A stretch of 64,000 bases of DNA, taken from contig BCIA01000002.1 in NCBI GenBank assembly GCA_001599815.1, positions 2,301,831 to 2,365,830 of the forward strand, in the 5' to 3' direction. The translations under genes were made by a program, and so were the position numbers. The notes beneath the pieces were generated by a model. That model was not told where the DNA came from and made no database searches. It worked only from the letters and a program-made list of their open reading frames with translations. This document shows, one piece after another, positions 11,405-22,634 of this stretch (its first letter is position 1; each line of letters starts with the position of its first letter). The stretch is from Furcasterigmium furcatum (lineage: Eukaryota > Ascomycota > Sordariomycetes > Glomerellales > Plectosphaerellaceae).

Positions 11405-12434
11405 TTTTGCTACGTAGGGGGTGGGTGAGAGAACTCAGCTGGTTTTAAGCGCATCGGAGGCGCAGTGGCTTTCGCCAACACCCGTCTCAGGTGAGAGCCA
11501 TGAGGGGACATGTGTATGAAATCCAATCCAGGTTTTCCTTCCCTATCATCTACCCCTCCCCCTTTTGTTTTTCAGGGGGAGTTGGGTGATGCAGACAATA
11601 TCTTGTTGTATACGGGCCTTAGGCTTGAACCCACTCTGACAGACAACCTAGCTCACTACACCTCGTCTCGGCCCTCCCAATGAAAATGCAGAGATGGCGT
11701 TAAATATTATCATGTAATAAGGCTGTTAAGACAAGTGCTTGAAGCTCAAAGCTTTCGTCAGTATGGGGTGCTGCGCAAGTTGAAGATACCCTGAAAGACC
11801 GTTGTAGTGGCCATCATTTGACAAGACGCATGTCCTTGGCCATCATGTCAATGAAAACTGGGCACCTCTGAGCTGAGAGCTGTCTGGAGGAAACTTTCAT
11901 TTGAATTGTCAATGCTGTTCCAACTTGCCCGAGTTTCTTCGTTTGTAAACTCCTGCGGCGGTGTGTTGTGAGTACTCCCACCAACTCTCGAGTCAACCCA
12001 CGTCGGTGGTGATCTGTCTGTTGTTCCTGAAGGTATGTCTGCGTAGAAAGGGCACGTAAATGGACCTGAGATGCAGCTTTTTATCTCTGAGTGCGGGCCC
12101 ACCGTGACGTTCACTCTTTCCCGTTGTGCTTTCGAGGCGGGTGACGGGATCGTTCATGTTTCCCAACAGCTCGCATCTGCAAAACCAGCTGCACGCGTCT
12201 TTCCTGCCCGAGGATTCCCTTCGCGGGACTGCCTCTTGCTCTTGCTCGCTCCCTCTCCCTCTTTTATCCTTTTGCCTCTTTTACTCCCTCCCCACCCTCT
12301 TCATAATATTTACACACCACCAATGGTACACAAAGCCAGACGTGGATTTCCCATTATTACACCCGAACCGTCCTGGTTTTGTATTTCTTTCTTTTGGCTG
12401 CATTGTCATGCCAGTATCACCCCATCTCAGAGCG

Positions 12435-13730
12435 ATGGATTCGTCTCCTGGCCCAGACAACGACGCCGCGGATGAGGCCCAACACTTAGCCGTGGGAATG
12501 GGACAGGAGGTTCCAGCGGTGCTCAGCAGCTCTGAAGATCCTGCTTCCAGCAGCTCCCTGTCGTCCTCAAAAGATTCCCGCACCCCCAGCACTGGGAACA
12601 TTTCGCTCTCCGACGACGTCATGGACTGGTCGCCCGCCGCCTCGGGGAACGATGCCCAAGGGTCCTCTGGGTCAAAGAAGAGGCGCAGGATCTCTGAGGA
12701 GAACCTGGACATGCCCTTCAACAACGCCGCCCTCTACAAACGCGTTAGATCGCCCGAAAGGCCCTTCCCACAGCCCCTCCCACCCGCACCGCCTGCGCAA
12801 CGACCGCCCATCATCCACGCCCCCATTATTCCAACAACTCCTCGTCGACTTACAGAGGCCGAGATGGTGGCGATCTGGAACTCCCCTCTTCGTCCCAGGC
12901 CGGGTAGAGGCTTCCCGAGAACCAGGGGTACACGGCGATCTAGATCGAGCTCCAGGTCCAGGAAACCTGCCCGCCCAGGCACACCAGTCCCGGATTCGCA
13001 GAACAGTACACCTCGGGGCAGCGACAACATGTCCAACTCCGGCAACGTTGTTGATAACTCTGACTCTTCATCTCTGGTCTGCCCGCCCTCGCCCAGGCCA
13101 CAGAACCTGGCTCTTTCGCTTCCCAAAGCCTTCAGTCACAGCCAAGCTTCCTTGCTCCCCATTCTCCCAGAATCACGGAGCTCTCTCGCCATCGCTGGGG
13201 TCGACAAGTCAATGCGGCAGTGGCAGAGTACGCCAGAGCCCGAAAGTCACGATGTCAGAATATGGAATGGAAGTCCAAGGCCAGTTGACAACCCCGACGC
13301 AAATCACGCAATGGATGAATCCCCGGAAGACCCGCAGCCTCGTCAGCCTGCCCGTTTTCATGATGATAAGGACATGGACAAAGGGTACGAGGGAGATGAC
13401 GAGAGACAACACACACCACCACAAGGAAGACAACCGCGAGCCAGACAAAATGGCTCGCGCTCGCCACCGAGCCGAAGTGAAGGCAGTGCCGGTCACGAGG
13501 AGAGCGGACACGAGCGTCCACAAGTGAACGGCTTTCCCTCTCGGGCCGCGATTGATGCGGCTCAATTTTACATCGAGCGGCGTCGCGAGGAAGAACTTCT
13601 TTGGAGCCATCGCCTTCAAGATATCCAACTCGCAAATCTGCGTGAAGCCCAGAGTCGCCCCCCGACGGACGACGGTGCTGGCGCTGCATCTTCCTACGAC
13701 ATTCGCTCCAGGAGACAGAAGTATGACTAA
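12435..13730 (+). CDS. Hypothetical intrinsically disordered Ser/Pro/Arg-rich protein
   Basis: Single open frame of 431 residues from the ATG at 12435 (MDSSPGPDND). The frame is open back to 12126, with another ATG at 12408, but the upstream stretch reads as low-complexity hydrophobic sequence typical of a pyrimidine-rich 5' UTR. The protein is almost wholly low complexity: Ser clusters, an early KKRRR patch, Pro-rich stretches, and an RS-like segment (TRRSRSSSRSRKP). The C-terminus is different, with a helical charged stretch (AQFYIERRREEELLWSHRL) that may be the only ordered part. The basic patches suggest a nuclear protein, but this is inference. I do not recognise a family. Confidence 0.6.
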   Translation: MDSSPGPDNDAADEAQHLAVGMGQEVPAVLSSSEDPASSSSLSSSKDSRTPSTGNISLSDDVMDWSPAASGNDAQGSSGSKKRRRISEENLDMPFNNAALYKRVRSPERPFPQPLPPAPPAQRPPIIHAPIIPTTPRRLTEAEMVAIWNSPLRPRPGRGFPRTRGTRRSRSSSRSRKPARPGTPVPDSQNSTPRGSDNMSNSGNVVDNSDSSSLVCPPSPRPQNLALSLPKAFSHSQASLLPILPESRSSLAIAGVDKSMRQWQSTPEPESHDVRIWNGSPRPVDNPDANHAMDESPEDPQPRQPARFHDDKDMDKGYEGDDERQHTPPQGRQPRARQNGSRSPPSRSEGSAGHEESGHERPQVNGFPSRAAIDAAQFYIERRREEELLWSHRLQDIQLANLREAQSRPPTDDGAGAASSYDIRSRRQKYD

Positions 13731-14883
13731 ACACCTCGCGTCACGGGAAGGTCGCGCGGACAGCCCGCACACACTCGCTACCCCTTCAGAAGCCCAGGTA
13801 GGTGACCGCAGGAGACATGAACATGGCACCGTGTGGATGCTGCAGTTTGCGGGATCTGGCGAGCATGCTGGTGGATGAGAAGGTGCTTTTTATGTCGTAC
13901 GCATGTCGGTCTGCCAGAGGCACGGTCAGCGGCAACGCAGAAGCAGCGTAGGAGGAAGCGCTCCATAAGTTTTGGTGAAGGATTGTCTGTCAGATTATAC
14001 AAAAGACTGCGCGTCAGCCGCGACAAATAATACGAAAGCGTCTTTGCCATCGAGGTTGCCAACACTCGTGTCCTCCCCCTTCGTCGCAGCGATCTCGGTC
14101 CGCACCCAGGACTAAAAGACAAGTTCAAGAGCGTATCATTACTAGGTGGAATTGACACAGAATGAAATCAGCAGATCTCAGATCATAGCAGCCAGAATTA
14201 ATTGTGATTAGCAGTTCAACTTTTCTTCTACTCAGGGATGTCCAGTCTCGGTTGGGCGTTGCCACAGATGTCACCCTCATCATGGAGCATCACGGAGGCT
14301 TCCCACATCTTGTTGCTAACTGCATTTTACCTCGGTTCTCTGTGGCTGGCAAGCAAGTGCGTACATACCTTACCTTGGTTTGGAAGTCTGGTACTTTCGA
14401 AGGCCTGAGGCTGTTCAACTGCACAATGACTTGTTGGCTCCTTCATTGTGGAGGACATAAACGGAATACCTCAGGTGGCTGCCCTCTCTGAGCTGGTGAA
14501 TAAACGGCTTTGGCGCTTTCCTGGTTTCTTGCCTTTCCTTACTGAAGCCTTCGCGATCCCATAACGACCCAGCTCCATCTCTCTCTCTCACCGTGGCAAC
14601 GACACATGACACCAATCAACCTGTTCTTTCGTTCTCTCTTCCTACTCACTTCCAACTCCCACGTTTCGAGTCTTTTCTAGACTGTTTGATATGGAACCAT
14701 TCGCTATTGTTTGAGTCACTGTTCTGCCGCACTCTTCTCAGACGTACTCCAACATCCTTCCTACAATACGACAAGAACCATCCGTTTTCCTTCATTTCTG
14801 GCAGTAGGTCCGATTCCAGCTACTATATGACCATCAACTAATGGTTTCTAGCCTTTCTTGCAAGACTCCCCTATAAATCCGCC
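13731..14883. other. Intergenic region without recognised gene
   Basis: About 1.15 kb between two co-directional genes. It contains short ORFs only and a CT-rich stretch near 14578-14590 that may be part of the downstream promoter or 5' UTR. Confidence 0.5.
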
Positions 14884-16137
14884 ATGCCAATCACGATCTC
14901 CCCGGAGGGCTGGGAGAAGTGGCATTCCACCATTGATGAGCTGGCGAAAAAGTACCAGTTTCCGGCCAACTCCTTCGACACCCTAAATGGGTACTTGGCC
15001 CTCTTTGATGGAGAAGGCAGCACATTCCGCTGCGAATCCGGCTCCTGGAAATTTGTGATCGATGTCATCCGAAACCAAGACATCATCATTGACATCGCGA
15101 CAATCACACTCATATCTAAGGCGGAAGACACCGCCAAGGAAAGAACAGGATGGGTCATTGCGCCTCAGTGCCCTATTCACCTGCGGGATGACACCACAGG
15201 GCAAGCAGACTCGACCAAAAAGCAAAACGTCAAGCTGATGTGGTACCGCATCACCGAAGGGGGCCGTTACACCGCGTATTGCTGCAAGCCCGACTGTGAA
15301 GGACCGTTCAAGGCTGACCCATGGAGAGTGTTCGACACGGCTCGCCAAGGCATCGTCATCAAAGTCTTAGAGCGGGAGGTTGTCGAGCTGTGGAACCGGA
15401 TTAATGGCGCGCATCCGCTTCCCGAGGAGGGCCAGCATCTGAAAGCTCGGAACCTGCGACTCGGCCGACTCGAGCGAGAGCTGTCGGAGATCAACCAGGC
15501 TTACTTTCGGGCACGCCACGAGGCAGAGGACCTGAGAGCTCGGAACAAGCGGCAGCATCAGGAGCTAGGACTTCTGAATAGAGTCCATTCTCGACTGGTG
15601 CAGAGCACCGCAAAGGAGCCACATGTCAATGAAGAAGCCAGGCGGACGCAGGCAGAAGGTTCCAGGATGAGGAACTACCGAGACAATCTCAAGAGGGCCA
15701 ACGACAACCTCAGAAATACAACCAAGGACCTGAACAGAACCATTTTCCAGCTCCAAGACAGCAACGACTCCATGAAGCAGCAAAGGGATGCTCTTGAGCT
15801 GGAGAGAAAGGAGGCTGAGAGACAGAAGAACAAGTTGGAGCGAGAGTACGACGAGCTTCAGAAGAATTACGCCAAGCTTCAAGCCGAGATTATACTCGTG
15901 CGTGACGACAACGAGACGCTGAGATGGGGCGGGCAGATGATTCTGAAGGAGAATGATACCCTGAGGAAAAGAAACGAGAATATCATCCAAAGCAACCAGA
16001 CCTTGGAGATGGATGTTGAGAAGATCCGAGAGTCGCTCGAAAGCATGGAGACGAAAATGAGGTCAGATTATGGCCAGAAACAGGCCAGCGAGAAAGGCAG
16101 AAAGAGACGGAGAGTAACTGAAGACTTGACTGATTAG
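14884..16137 (+). CDS. Hypothetical coiled-coil protein
   Basis: Single-exon gene for 417 residues starting MPITISPEGWEKW. The first 180 or so residues look globular and contain a possible Cys pair in a YCCKPDCEGPFKADPW segment. From about residue 185 to 400 the protein is a long charged coiled coil rich in Glu, Arg, Gln and Leu (for example LERERLS-like heptads, KEAERQKNKLEREYDELQK). It ends with a basic GRKRRR patch that could be a nuclear localisation signal. I do not recognise a named family. Length, composition and codon use support a real gene. No intron was needed. Confidence 0.65.
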   Translation: MPITISPEGWEKWHSTIDELAKKYQFPANSFDTLNGYLALFDGEGSTFRCESGSWKFVIDVIRNQDIIIDIATITLISKAEDTAKERTGWVIAPQCPIHLRDDTTGQADSTKKQNVKLMWYRITEGGRYTAYCCKPDCEGPFKADPWRVFDTARQGIVIKVLEREVVELWNRINGAHPLPEEGQHLKARNLRLGRLERELSEINQAYFRARHEAEDLRARNKRQHQELGLLNRVHSRLVQSTAKEPHVNEEARRTQAEGSRMRNYRDNLKRANDNLRNTTKDLNRTIFQLQDSNDSMKQQRDALELERKEAERQKNKLEREYDELQKNYAKLQAEIILVRDDNETLRWGGQMILKENDTLRKRNENIIQSNQTLEMDVEKIRESLESMETKMRSDYGQKQASEKGRKRRRVTEDLTD

Positions 16138-16942
16138 GTAGATGGTGCATGCCAAAGGCTAGCGTTTACTTTGGCGATGTGGACGGGATGTCTGTGTGCA
16201 GTCAAGGTTTCGCAGAAATAAGGAGACGGACAACATTGGCTTCCTGTGAGGGCCAAGAGATGATAGGCGTGCAGGTAGCCTCTTGCTTTCGGCTGTACTA
16301 CATCATGTCATTCCCTGGCCTCTTTCTAATGGTTGAGTTTTCAATGAACAAGAGATGAAATGCAGGAGATTGAGTGATCGGCGCCTGTCCAGCCCTGCCA
16401 AGAGCCTGTCCTTGGATTCCGGTCCCATGCCCGTATGCATCCCAGATCCCGGCTCTTCGGGTCAACCACACATGGTCAGCGTAAAAGTCATCGACTCCCA
16501 AGACCCCGGGGCTGGACCGTCGACTCGGGTGCTGCCGGAGGGACGCTGGCAAGGAGCGCCGGCACGGCCCGCACGGAGGCCCCGAAGACTCGTCGGGCAG
16601 GCGGTGGCCCCACAATCAGACCATCCTCCCCCATCATCGGACGCTCGCCTGACCTAACCGGCGCTCTCTCCCGACATCAGCTCACCTCGCTCCTCACGCC
16701 AGCCCACGGCGCTTCTCAGAGCATGATGACGTCGCGCGTCGCGATGCGAGCCTCCCTCAAATACGCGATCTGCCCCGCGGGCTCTGCTGGCTGGCGGCGG
16801 GGTGCGACTACTTCTCAGGATATTTCAAGCACACGACGAACAATTGACCGCCGGAGACGAGGACCGAAGAGTTGAAGACAGACGAACGCCAACTTTCAGC
16901 AGACACAGAGGAATATCAGGAGAAAATCACCGTCAAATCAAG
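16138..16942. other. Intergenic/promoter region of the protoglobin gene
   Basis: About 0.8 kb with no ORF I can support. It should contain the promoter and 5' UTR of the gene starting at 16943. Confidence 0.5.
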
Positions 16943-17940
16943 ATGGGGGGATTCCAGCGCCTTTTGATCCCCGTCAAGCGGGAGGAGCTCTACACCGACC
17001 TCGAAGCCCGGATCCGATACCTCCACAGCTTCGTCGACTTCAGCAGCCGTGAGTGCCCTCGCAGAAAGAAGCTCCAGCCTTTTTAAATACGCATCTAACA
17101 CCACCCAGGAGACATCGAGGCCCTGACCACCGGCGCCAAGTACATCAAGGCCCTCATCCCTGCAGTCGTCAACATCGTCTACAAGAAGCTGCTCCAATAC
17201 GACATCACGGCCCGCGCATTCACGACACGGTCAACGAGCTTCGAGGGCCCCATGGATGAGATGCCCGACGAGAACAGCCCCCAGATTCTGCACCGCAAGA
17301 TGTTTCTGCGGGCGTACCTCAGCAAGCTCTGCTCCGATCCCAGCCGGATGGAGTTCTGGGAGTACCTCGACAAAGTCGGGTGAGCCATCCTCATGCCGTA
17401 CAGCCACAGGACAGATACTGACACCCCTCCAGGATGATGCACGTCGGCCTCGGCCGCGCCCACCCCCTGCACATCGAGTACATCCACCTCGGTATCTGCC
17501 TCGGCTTCATCCAGGATATCATGACCGAGGCCATCCTCTCGCACCCGCGGCTGCACCTGCAGCGCAAGATCGCCCTCGTAAAGGCCCTCGGCAAGGTCAT
17601 CTGGATCCAGAACGACCTCATGGCCAAGTGGCACGTGCGCGATGGCGAGGAGTACAAGGACGTCGACGAGGAGATAGTCATCGAGGAGGAGGGCTACCTG
17701 CACGGCAGGAAGGTCTTCTCCGACAGCGACGAGGAGATGGACCCCGCTGCCGTCGCCGCGGCGGGGAACGCGCCCGACTCGCCGTCGAGGTTACCCAGGC
17801 CCGCGGCGGGCGCCGCGCCAGCCGGCGTATGTCCGTTCAGCGGCGTGGCGAGGGGCGTCGGGGATATGAAGGTCTCCGAGGACGGGGACAAGACGCCGAC
17901 GGAGGCGAGTGTCGCGAGGGAGCTGCCCGTGGCGCATTGA
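16943..17940 (+). CDS. Protoglobin (globin-sensor) domain protein
   Basis: Three exons, 16943-17048, 17109-17379 and 17433-17940, encode 294 residues. Both introns are GT-AG, and the first has a CTAAC branch site. Residues of about 25-215 match the fungal protoglobin-domain pattern as I know it: DIEALTTGAKYIKALIPAVV, then KMFLRAYLSKLC, FWEYLDKVGMMHVG, HIEYIHLGICLGFI and KVIWIQNDLMAKW. The His in GMMHVG is the best candidate for the proximal heme ligand. No kinase, cyclase or methyl-accepting output domain follows, only a disordered acidic and Pro/Ala-rich tail from about 225. The role (gas sensing, redox or binding) is unknown. The family call is from memory of the motif order and has not been searched. 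Confidence 0.75.
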
Positions 17941-18257
17941 TGGAGGCGTGGTTCTCCTCTTGTCCTTGCATGTTTGTCACGATGTACTAGATACCTGGAT
18001 TGGAACACACTTTCTGCATCGCTTGGATGTGGTGCAAACTATTCTTCGGCATTCGCCCTGTTAAGGGGCTCGTGATAGGAGGAAGACGCTAAGATTTAGG
18101 TCTGGTCAAGTATCTCTGGCCATGATGCCGCTGTGATGATGGCTTCAGTGTGCCGAGAGTCCAACCGTCCAGCCAAGGACGAAGTATCATGGCCCAACCC
18201 TCAAAACACGTGCGGGCTTCATAACCCTGGTCCGTTTCTCCTCTCCTGTTTTCCCGC
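17941..18257. other. Convergent 3' spacer
   Basis: Short non-coding gap between the protoglobin gene and the convergent small gene. Nothing else is seen. Confidence 0.5.
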
Positions 18258-18809
18258 CTACTTATTCCCCTCCTCCCTCGCATCCTCCGTCCTCTTCTCC
18301 GTCTTCTCCTCCTCCTCCTTCGCGGTCTTGCCCCCCTCCCACAGACCGGGATTCTCCTTCAGAACGCGGTCGAGCTCGTTGCTCACGGGCACCTCAGGCA
18401 TGTGCGGCCAGCGGCTCCTGCTCGAGGATAGGATCGCCATCAGCTCCCTCCTGGCTTCGTCGCTGCAAGCGATGCTCTGGTCATCGGCCAGGCGCTCGAG
18501 GACGCGCACGGGGACCCGGGCCGCGAGGGACAGCGCGAGCCTATCCTCCATGAATTTGTTGCTCAGTTCGAGGGTCTTGCGGGCGGATTCGCGCTCGGCG
18601 TCGGTGAGGGAGGCGCTCTTGGCCATGTGGGCGAGCATGTAAGGGGGGACGGCTCCCATCTTGAAGGATGGTATTTCCGGGATAGGGATCCGGGGGGCTC
18701 TCTGTGTCACCGGAGCCGCGGACGACGGTGGGATGACGGCGACGAGGACGGCTGGGAGCGTTGCCGCCACCGCTGCTTTGGTTCTCGATAGACGACGTTG
18801 GGCAGACAT
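18258..18809 (-). CDS. Small hypothetical protein with N-terminal hydrophobic segment
   Basis: Single-exon ORF of 183 residues. A basic start (MSAQRRLSRTK) is followed by a hydrophobic Ala/Val stretch (AAVAATLPAVLVAVIPPSSAA). This could be a signal anchor, a secretion signal or a mitochondrial presequence. The middle is helical and charged. The C-terminus is a highly charged Glu/Lys run (KTAKEEEEKTEKRTEDAREE). No family is recognised. The start is the only ATG that yields the hydrophobic segment. A TAGG palindromic repeat lies about 105 bases upstream. Confidence 0.55.
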   Translation of the reverse strand: MSAQRRLSRTKAAVAATLPAVLVAVIPPSSAAPVTQRAPRIPIPEIPSFKMGAVPPYMLAHMAKSASLTDAERESARKTLELSNKFMEDRLALSLAARVPVRVLERLADDQSIACSDEARRELMAILSSSRSRWPHMPEVPVSNELDRVLKENPGLWEGGKTAKEEEEKTEKRTEDAREEGNK

Positions 18810-18914
18810 GCAGTGTTCTCGCGATGTGTCTGATGATGGATGTTGTTGGGAATGGGGCTTGGATATCCTAGGTAGTTGTTTGTGGAAGAGTTGAAGTTTG
18901 GATGCAGGTGTCTT

Positions 18915-18943
18915 GGTAGGTAGGTACCTAGGTAGGTAGGTAC
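18915..18943. repeat. TAGG-type palindromic repeat, copy 2
   Basis: Contains the same 20-base block as 10943-10962 and extends it with further TAGG units. Another short TAGG run lies at 18960-18972. It lies between two minus-strand genes, 106 bases upstream of the start at 18809. Confidence 0.75.
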
Positions 18944-19217
18944 TAAGTATTTATCGTCGGGTAGGTAGTAGGTTGTTGAAAACCATGAAGCTCGAAGGGC
19001 ATGTAAAGTTGAAGAAGAAGCGAAGCGGGAGCAGGTCGCGCGCTGTCTCCGGCATTTGACTTTGAGGCTTGACTTCCAGGTTCCATACGGGGAAGGGGCA
19101 AGTCACGGGTTCCTGCATATGACATTGAAGATGGACGCAGAATGTTTGATGAAATAACCCGAAAGCCCTCCGGATTACAACCAGCGGCTCTTTGAGTATC
19201 CATGGAGATTCACAAGT

Positions 19218-21965
19218 TTACCTACTCACTTGTCGGCCAAGAAACGCCCAGTCCATATGATAGCAGTCAGAAATACCCATCGTCAAACCGTCGGCATCGC
19301 ACACCTCGTCGTACACCACATGTTCATCCATAGCAAGCAGGGTATGCTTGCTTCCCGCTTCAGGCTTCCCGTCTATGATATCAGAGCAGCGAAAACACAC
19401 AAATCAGTCACCTCTAAATTCCACAGAGGGCTCGATGACGCTCCGGATTTGATCTGGCAGGCAAGTATGGTCAGCTCGAGGGGCGCGACAGGGTAGGTAG
19501 CTGACAAATGGACGAAGAACATACCTCTCATCCCACCGAGCGCCTCAAACGCTGTGGCGTAATTCTCCAGGGTGCTCGAGATGGACCTCAGCCCCCCTTG
19601 CAACTGCGCGATCATGTTGTCCACCAACGGCCCCCGGTTCAAGCTGTCGGGATACATCAACAGCGTCTTGTTGAGCACCATGAGCAACGCATACGCGCAC
19701 TGCATGGCGCAGCAGGCAAAGGACGGCATCGTTCGCGGCGCAACGATCGCGGATGTCGGGCTCAGCGTGCATGGCGGCAGACAGAGCTGGCCGTAAGGAT
19801 TCGGGAACGGCAGGTCATCGAACGATTGGGCGATGTTGAGCGCAGCCTTGAGGCAGATCTTTGCGGACTGGTGGCTGGTGAAGGGCGACATGTGCATCGA
19901 CCTGCAGGAGTCTGACCGCGGCGAGGACATCGGTGGCGATATTGAACCGTTGGACGCCGACGGCGAGGGCGTCGGCCCGCCCGTCAAGGCGTTGCATGGG
20001 CAGGAGATCGACCTCTGGGACTCTTGGTCCGTATCGTCGCCGTCGGTTTTGGACTGGAGGTCGCAGTGCTTCGTGGTGAAGACCGCCACGTCCAAAAATG
20101 CGCAGTACCGATGGCATTTGATTCTTGCGCTGTTGATCTTGATGCGGGCGATGCATCGGAGAGTGCGCGAGACAACCTCTTCTGATGAGTCGAGAGGCGA
20201 AGTCGTTGAGGACTGCAGAATCCACGTGTCGGCCGTGTTGGCAAGCGGTTCCAGGTACGACTCGAGCTCTCGCATTTTCCGGTAGACAGGCATCATGTCA
20301 CCGCCTGATGCGAGTACCCTCTTCAGCTCAATGACAAAACGAGTTGCCTCCAGAATGGCTTGCTGCGCTTGCAAGAGGACGGTGAATGCCTGGAGATGGT
20401 CAACATCTGCTGTTAGATCAGTCACTTGATTGACTCACCTCAGAATCAGACTGTAGTGTAGGGTGCTTGGCGGTAAAGCTCGGAGCGAATGCTGAGAACG
20501 AAGGTTCCTTCTACAAGTCAGTACCCGGTGAAGCTGAGCGCTGTAACAGGAGGCATACCGCATTGCTCACGATGGCAGCTTGGCTGGCACAAATGTACTA
20601 TGTCATGGTCAGCCTGTCCCTTCTCAACGTGAGCGTTTTCAACAAGACCTACTGTCATCCACCACACTCGTCGCTTCGCGTCAGACCATGCATCCTCAGC
20701 TTGCGAGCAGTGCAAGGACTGGTCCATCGCCGCCACGAGGGCTTGTCCGGCTCTGCTTGACATCTTCTTGAGGTTTCCCCGCTGAGAGTATTCATAGATA
20801 CTGAGTATATCCAGGGCCACGATGCATTCAAGCTCCGTCGGCAAGGCTATGTGAAACGGGAGGCGACTGGTGTGGCGTGGTGATCCGTTGAGCGCCTTGG
20901 GGGGCTCTACTGATGATTCGGGAAGCTCGTCCTCCATCTCTATGCTCTCAATAGCAGACTGCGCCAGGTACTGAGCGTACTTGCGTCGGAATAGCACCGA
21001 TTCTAGCGCGGAGGGGTTGGGGTCCGTCGCGCATGGGATGAGGGCGAGGATGGCTGACATGGCCAGACCAATGGGCGTCGAGGGCTCGAAGCCCGTCTCG
21101 AAACCGTCGGCACTGTTTTGAAGCACGGGGATGGGCTGATCCACCGGGATGCCCATGGGTGGTGGGAGAATTGGGAAATATGGGTGGATGAAGACATAGT
21201 AGGCATCGAGGCTGTGCTGATTTAGCTACAAGAGACCGGGCTTCTCGCCTGGATCACTCACATGGATTGGTCGCTCGCATAGGTTCTGACCATAGGAACC
21301 GCCGGAGCAAATCCGAGAGAAGATTCGGATGTGTTGTCGCCGTTGGCCCTCTGCGGAACATCCGCCATGAAGAGGCTGTCGAAGATGAAGTCGCTATCCG
21401 AGAACACGTCCTGAAGCTGCTTCAGGCCCGCCCCAGGGTCAATATAGCTATGGAGCTCGAGGCCTAGAAGATTGCGTCAGTGTACCGCCGTCGAGTGAGA
21501 GGCCTCTCATCACACTCACGCTGCTGAGGCACTTCCTCATGGTAGGACGTCGGTGGGAAAGCGTGGGCATGCAACGTATCGCCGTCAAATTTCATTTGCT
21601 GCTTCTTTCTCACTCGGGCGCCTCCTCTGCGGCTGGGCTTGTAGACGCATTCCCGAGCACGATGCCGGCACTACAAATTGATGTCAGGTTTGATGAATCC
21701 TACGCCGTGGGCTTGAGATGGGGCACGTACGCCAGCACACGGATTGCCTCCGTCACAGCGAGTTCTTGACGCTCGACTGGCGGTCAGTTAGCAAAGGTCG
21801 GCGTTACAACGAGGCGGTAGCTGGCCGATGCAAGGACAGCCGCCGCGCGCATCATTGGCGGCACACGTACCAAGCGAGGCATGCCAACTTCACCGGCGGG
21901 GCCGAGAACTTCTTCGCCGGGGTGTCCGCAGCGGCGTGGCTCGTGACGACTGTTTCTGTCATCAT
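19218..21965 (-). CDS. Zn(II)2Cys6 fungal transcription factor
   Basis: Nuclear DNA-binding regulator, 741 residues in ten exons: 21871-21965, 21731-21776, 21520-21670, 21262-21463, 20653-21211, 20559-20597, 20439-20510, 19525-20389, 19412-19453, 19218-19372. All junctions are GT-AG and the frame is kept throughout. The N-terminal zinc cluster is split by two introns and reads CLACRASRTRC then CAGCRHRAREC, a perfect C-X2-C-X6-C-X5-C-X2-C-X6-C, followed by a basic linker (RRGGARVRKKQ). Further on, YYVFIHPYFPILPPP and KRRVWWMT are typical of the fungal-specific regulatory (middle homology) domain. An in-frame ATG at 22094 exists; 21965 was chosen because it is nearest the zinc cluster. The target genes are unknown. 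An AA9 oxygenase lies directly upstream. Confidence 0.85.
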
Positions 21966-22634
21966 GTCTGCAGAGGCATCACTTGACTGACGCCTGAGTC
22001 TCAAATGGTGAGAGGCGCCCAGCGTGCGGTGAGAGCTGAGGGAGGTCCGTCTTGGGTCTTGGGTGCTGGGTCTGGAACTCTGGATCGGCTGCACGGAGAT
22101 CGGCGGGGCTCAGTGCCGGCCGGGTCCGACTTACGGAGGGACAGAACGCCCAGAATCAATCCTCGGAACTGCCCGCAAGGAACCGGGCACTGCAGGGGCT
22201 CCGATACTGTCGTAGGAAATGAGATTTCCGCGGGCGGAATGCTTTCAGTGGTTGGAGACTGTTGGAGTTGCGGTTCAATGCGCCGTCTCGGGGCTGCGAT
22301 CACACCTTGTTCGGCTTAGTCAACACGTCACGTGGCATGAGGTGAGCTATTTCGGCCAACCACGCTACTCGGTTCGTTCCCGTTCCGTGTCACGCCACTT
22401 GCCACCGCTCAAATTCAGACAGCACGACATCCTTCGGGAAGCAACCGCGGCACAACGTTCATTCAAGTTTTGAAGGCTGGACGCTATTGGACAAAGGCTT
22501 CCTGTATCTTGAGATCCGATCATGCATGCATATTCCTGGACGGCTGCCCGTTCCTCGACTTGCTCATCTTCCCTAGGGCTTCCCTCGATGGCTTCCCTCG
22601 ATAGCCTCCCTGAAACCCCAGGACCGACCGTCCT
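21966..22634. other. Promoter region of the transcription factor
   Basis: About 670 bases between the end of the AA9 gene and the regulator start. It should hold the AA9 3' UTR and the regulator promoter. No separate gene seen. Confidence 0.5.

Larger units (their letters stand above)
10278..12434. other. Divergent intergenic region, about 2.2 kb
   Basis: Lies between the EEP gene and the disordered-protein gene. It is more AT-rich than the flanking genes in parts (around 11690-11730). It holds a short palindromic repeat (10943) and a 24-base tandem duplication (11357). No gene is supportable. Confidence 0.55.
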
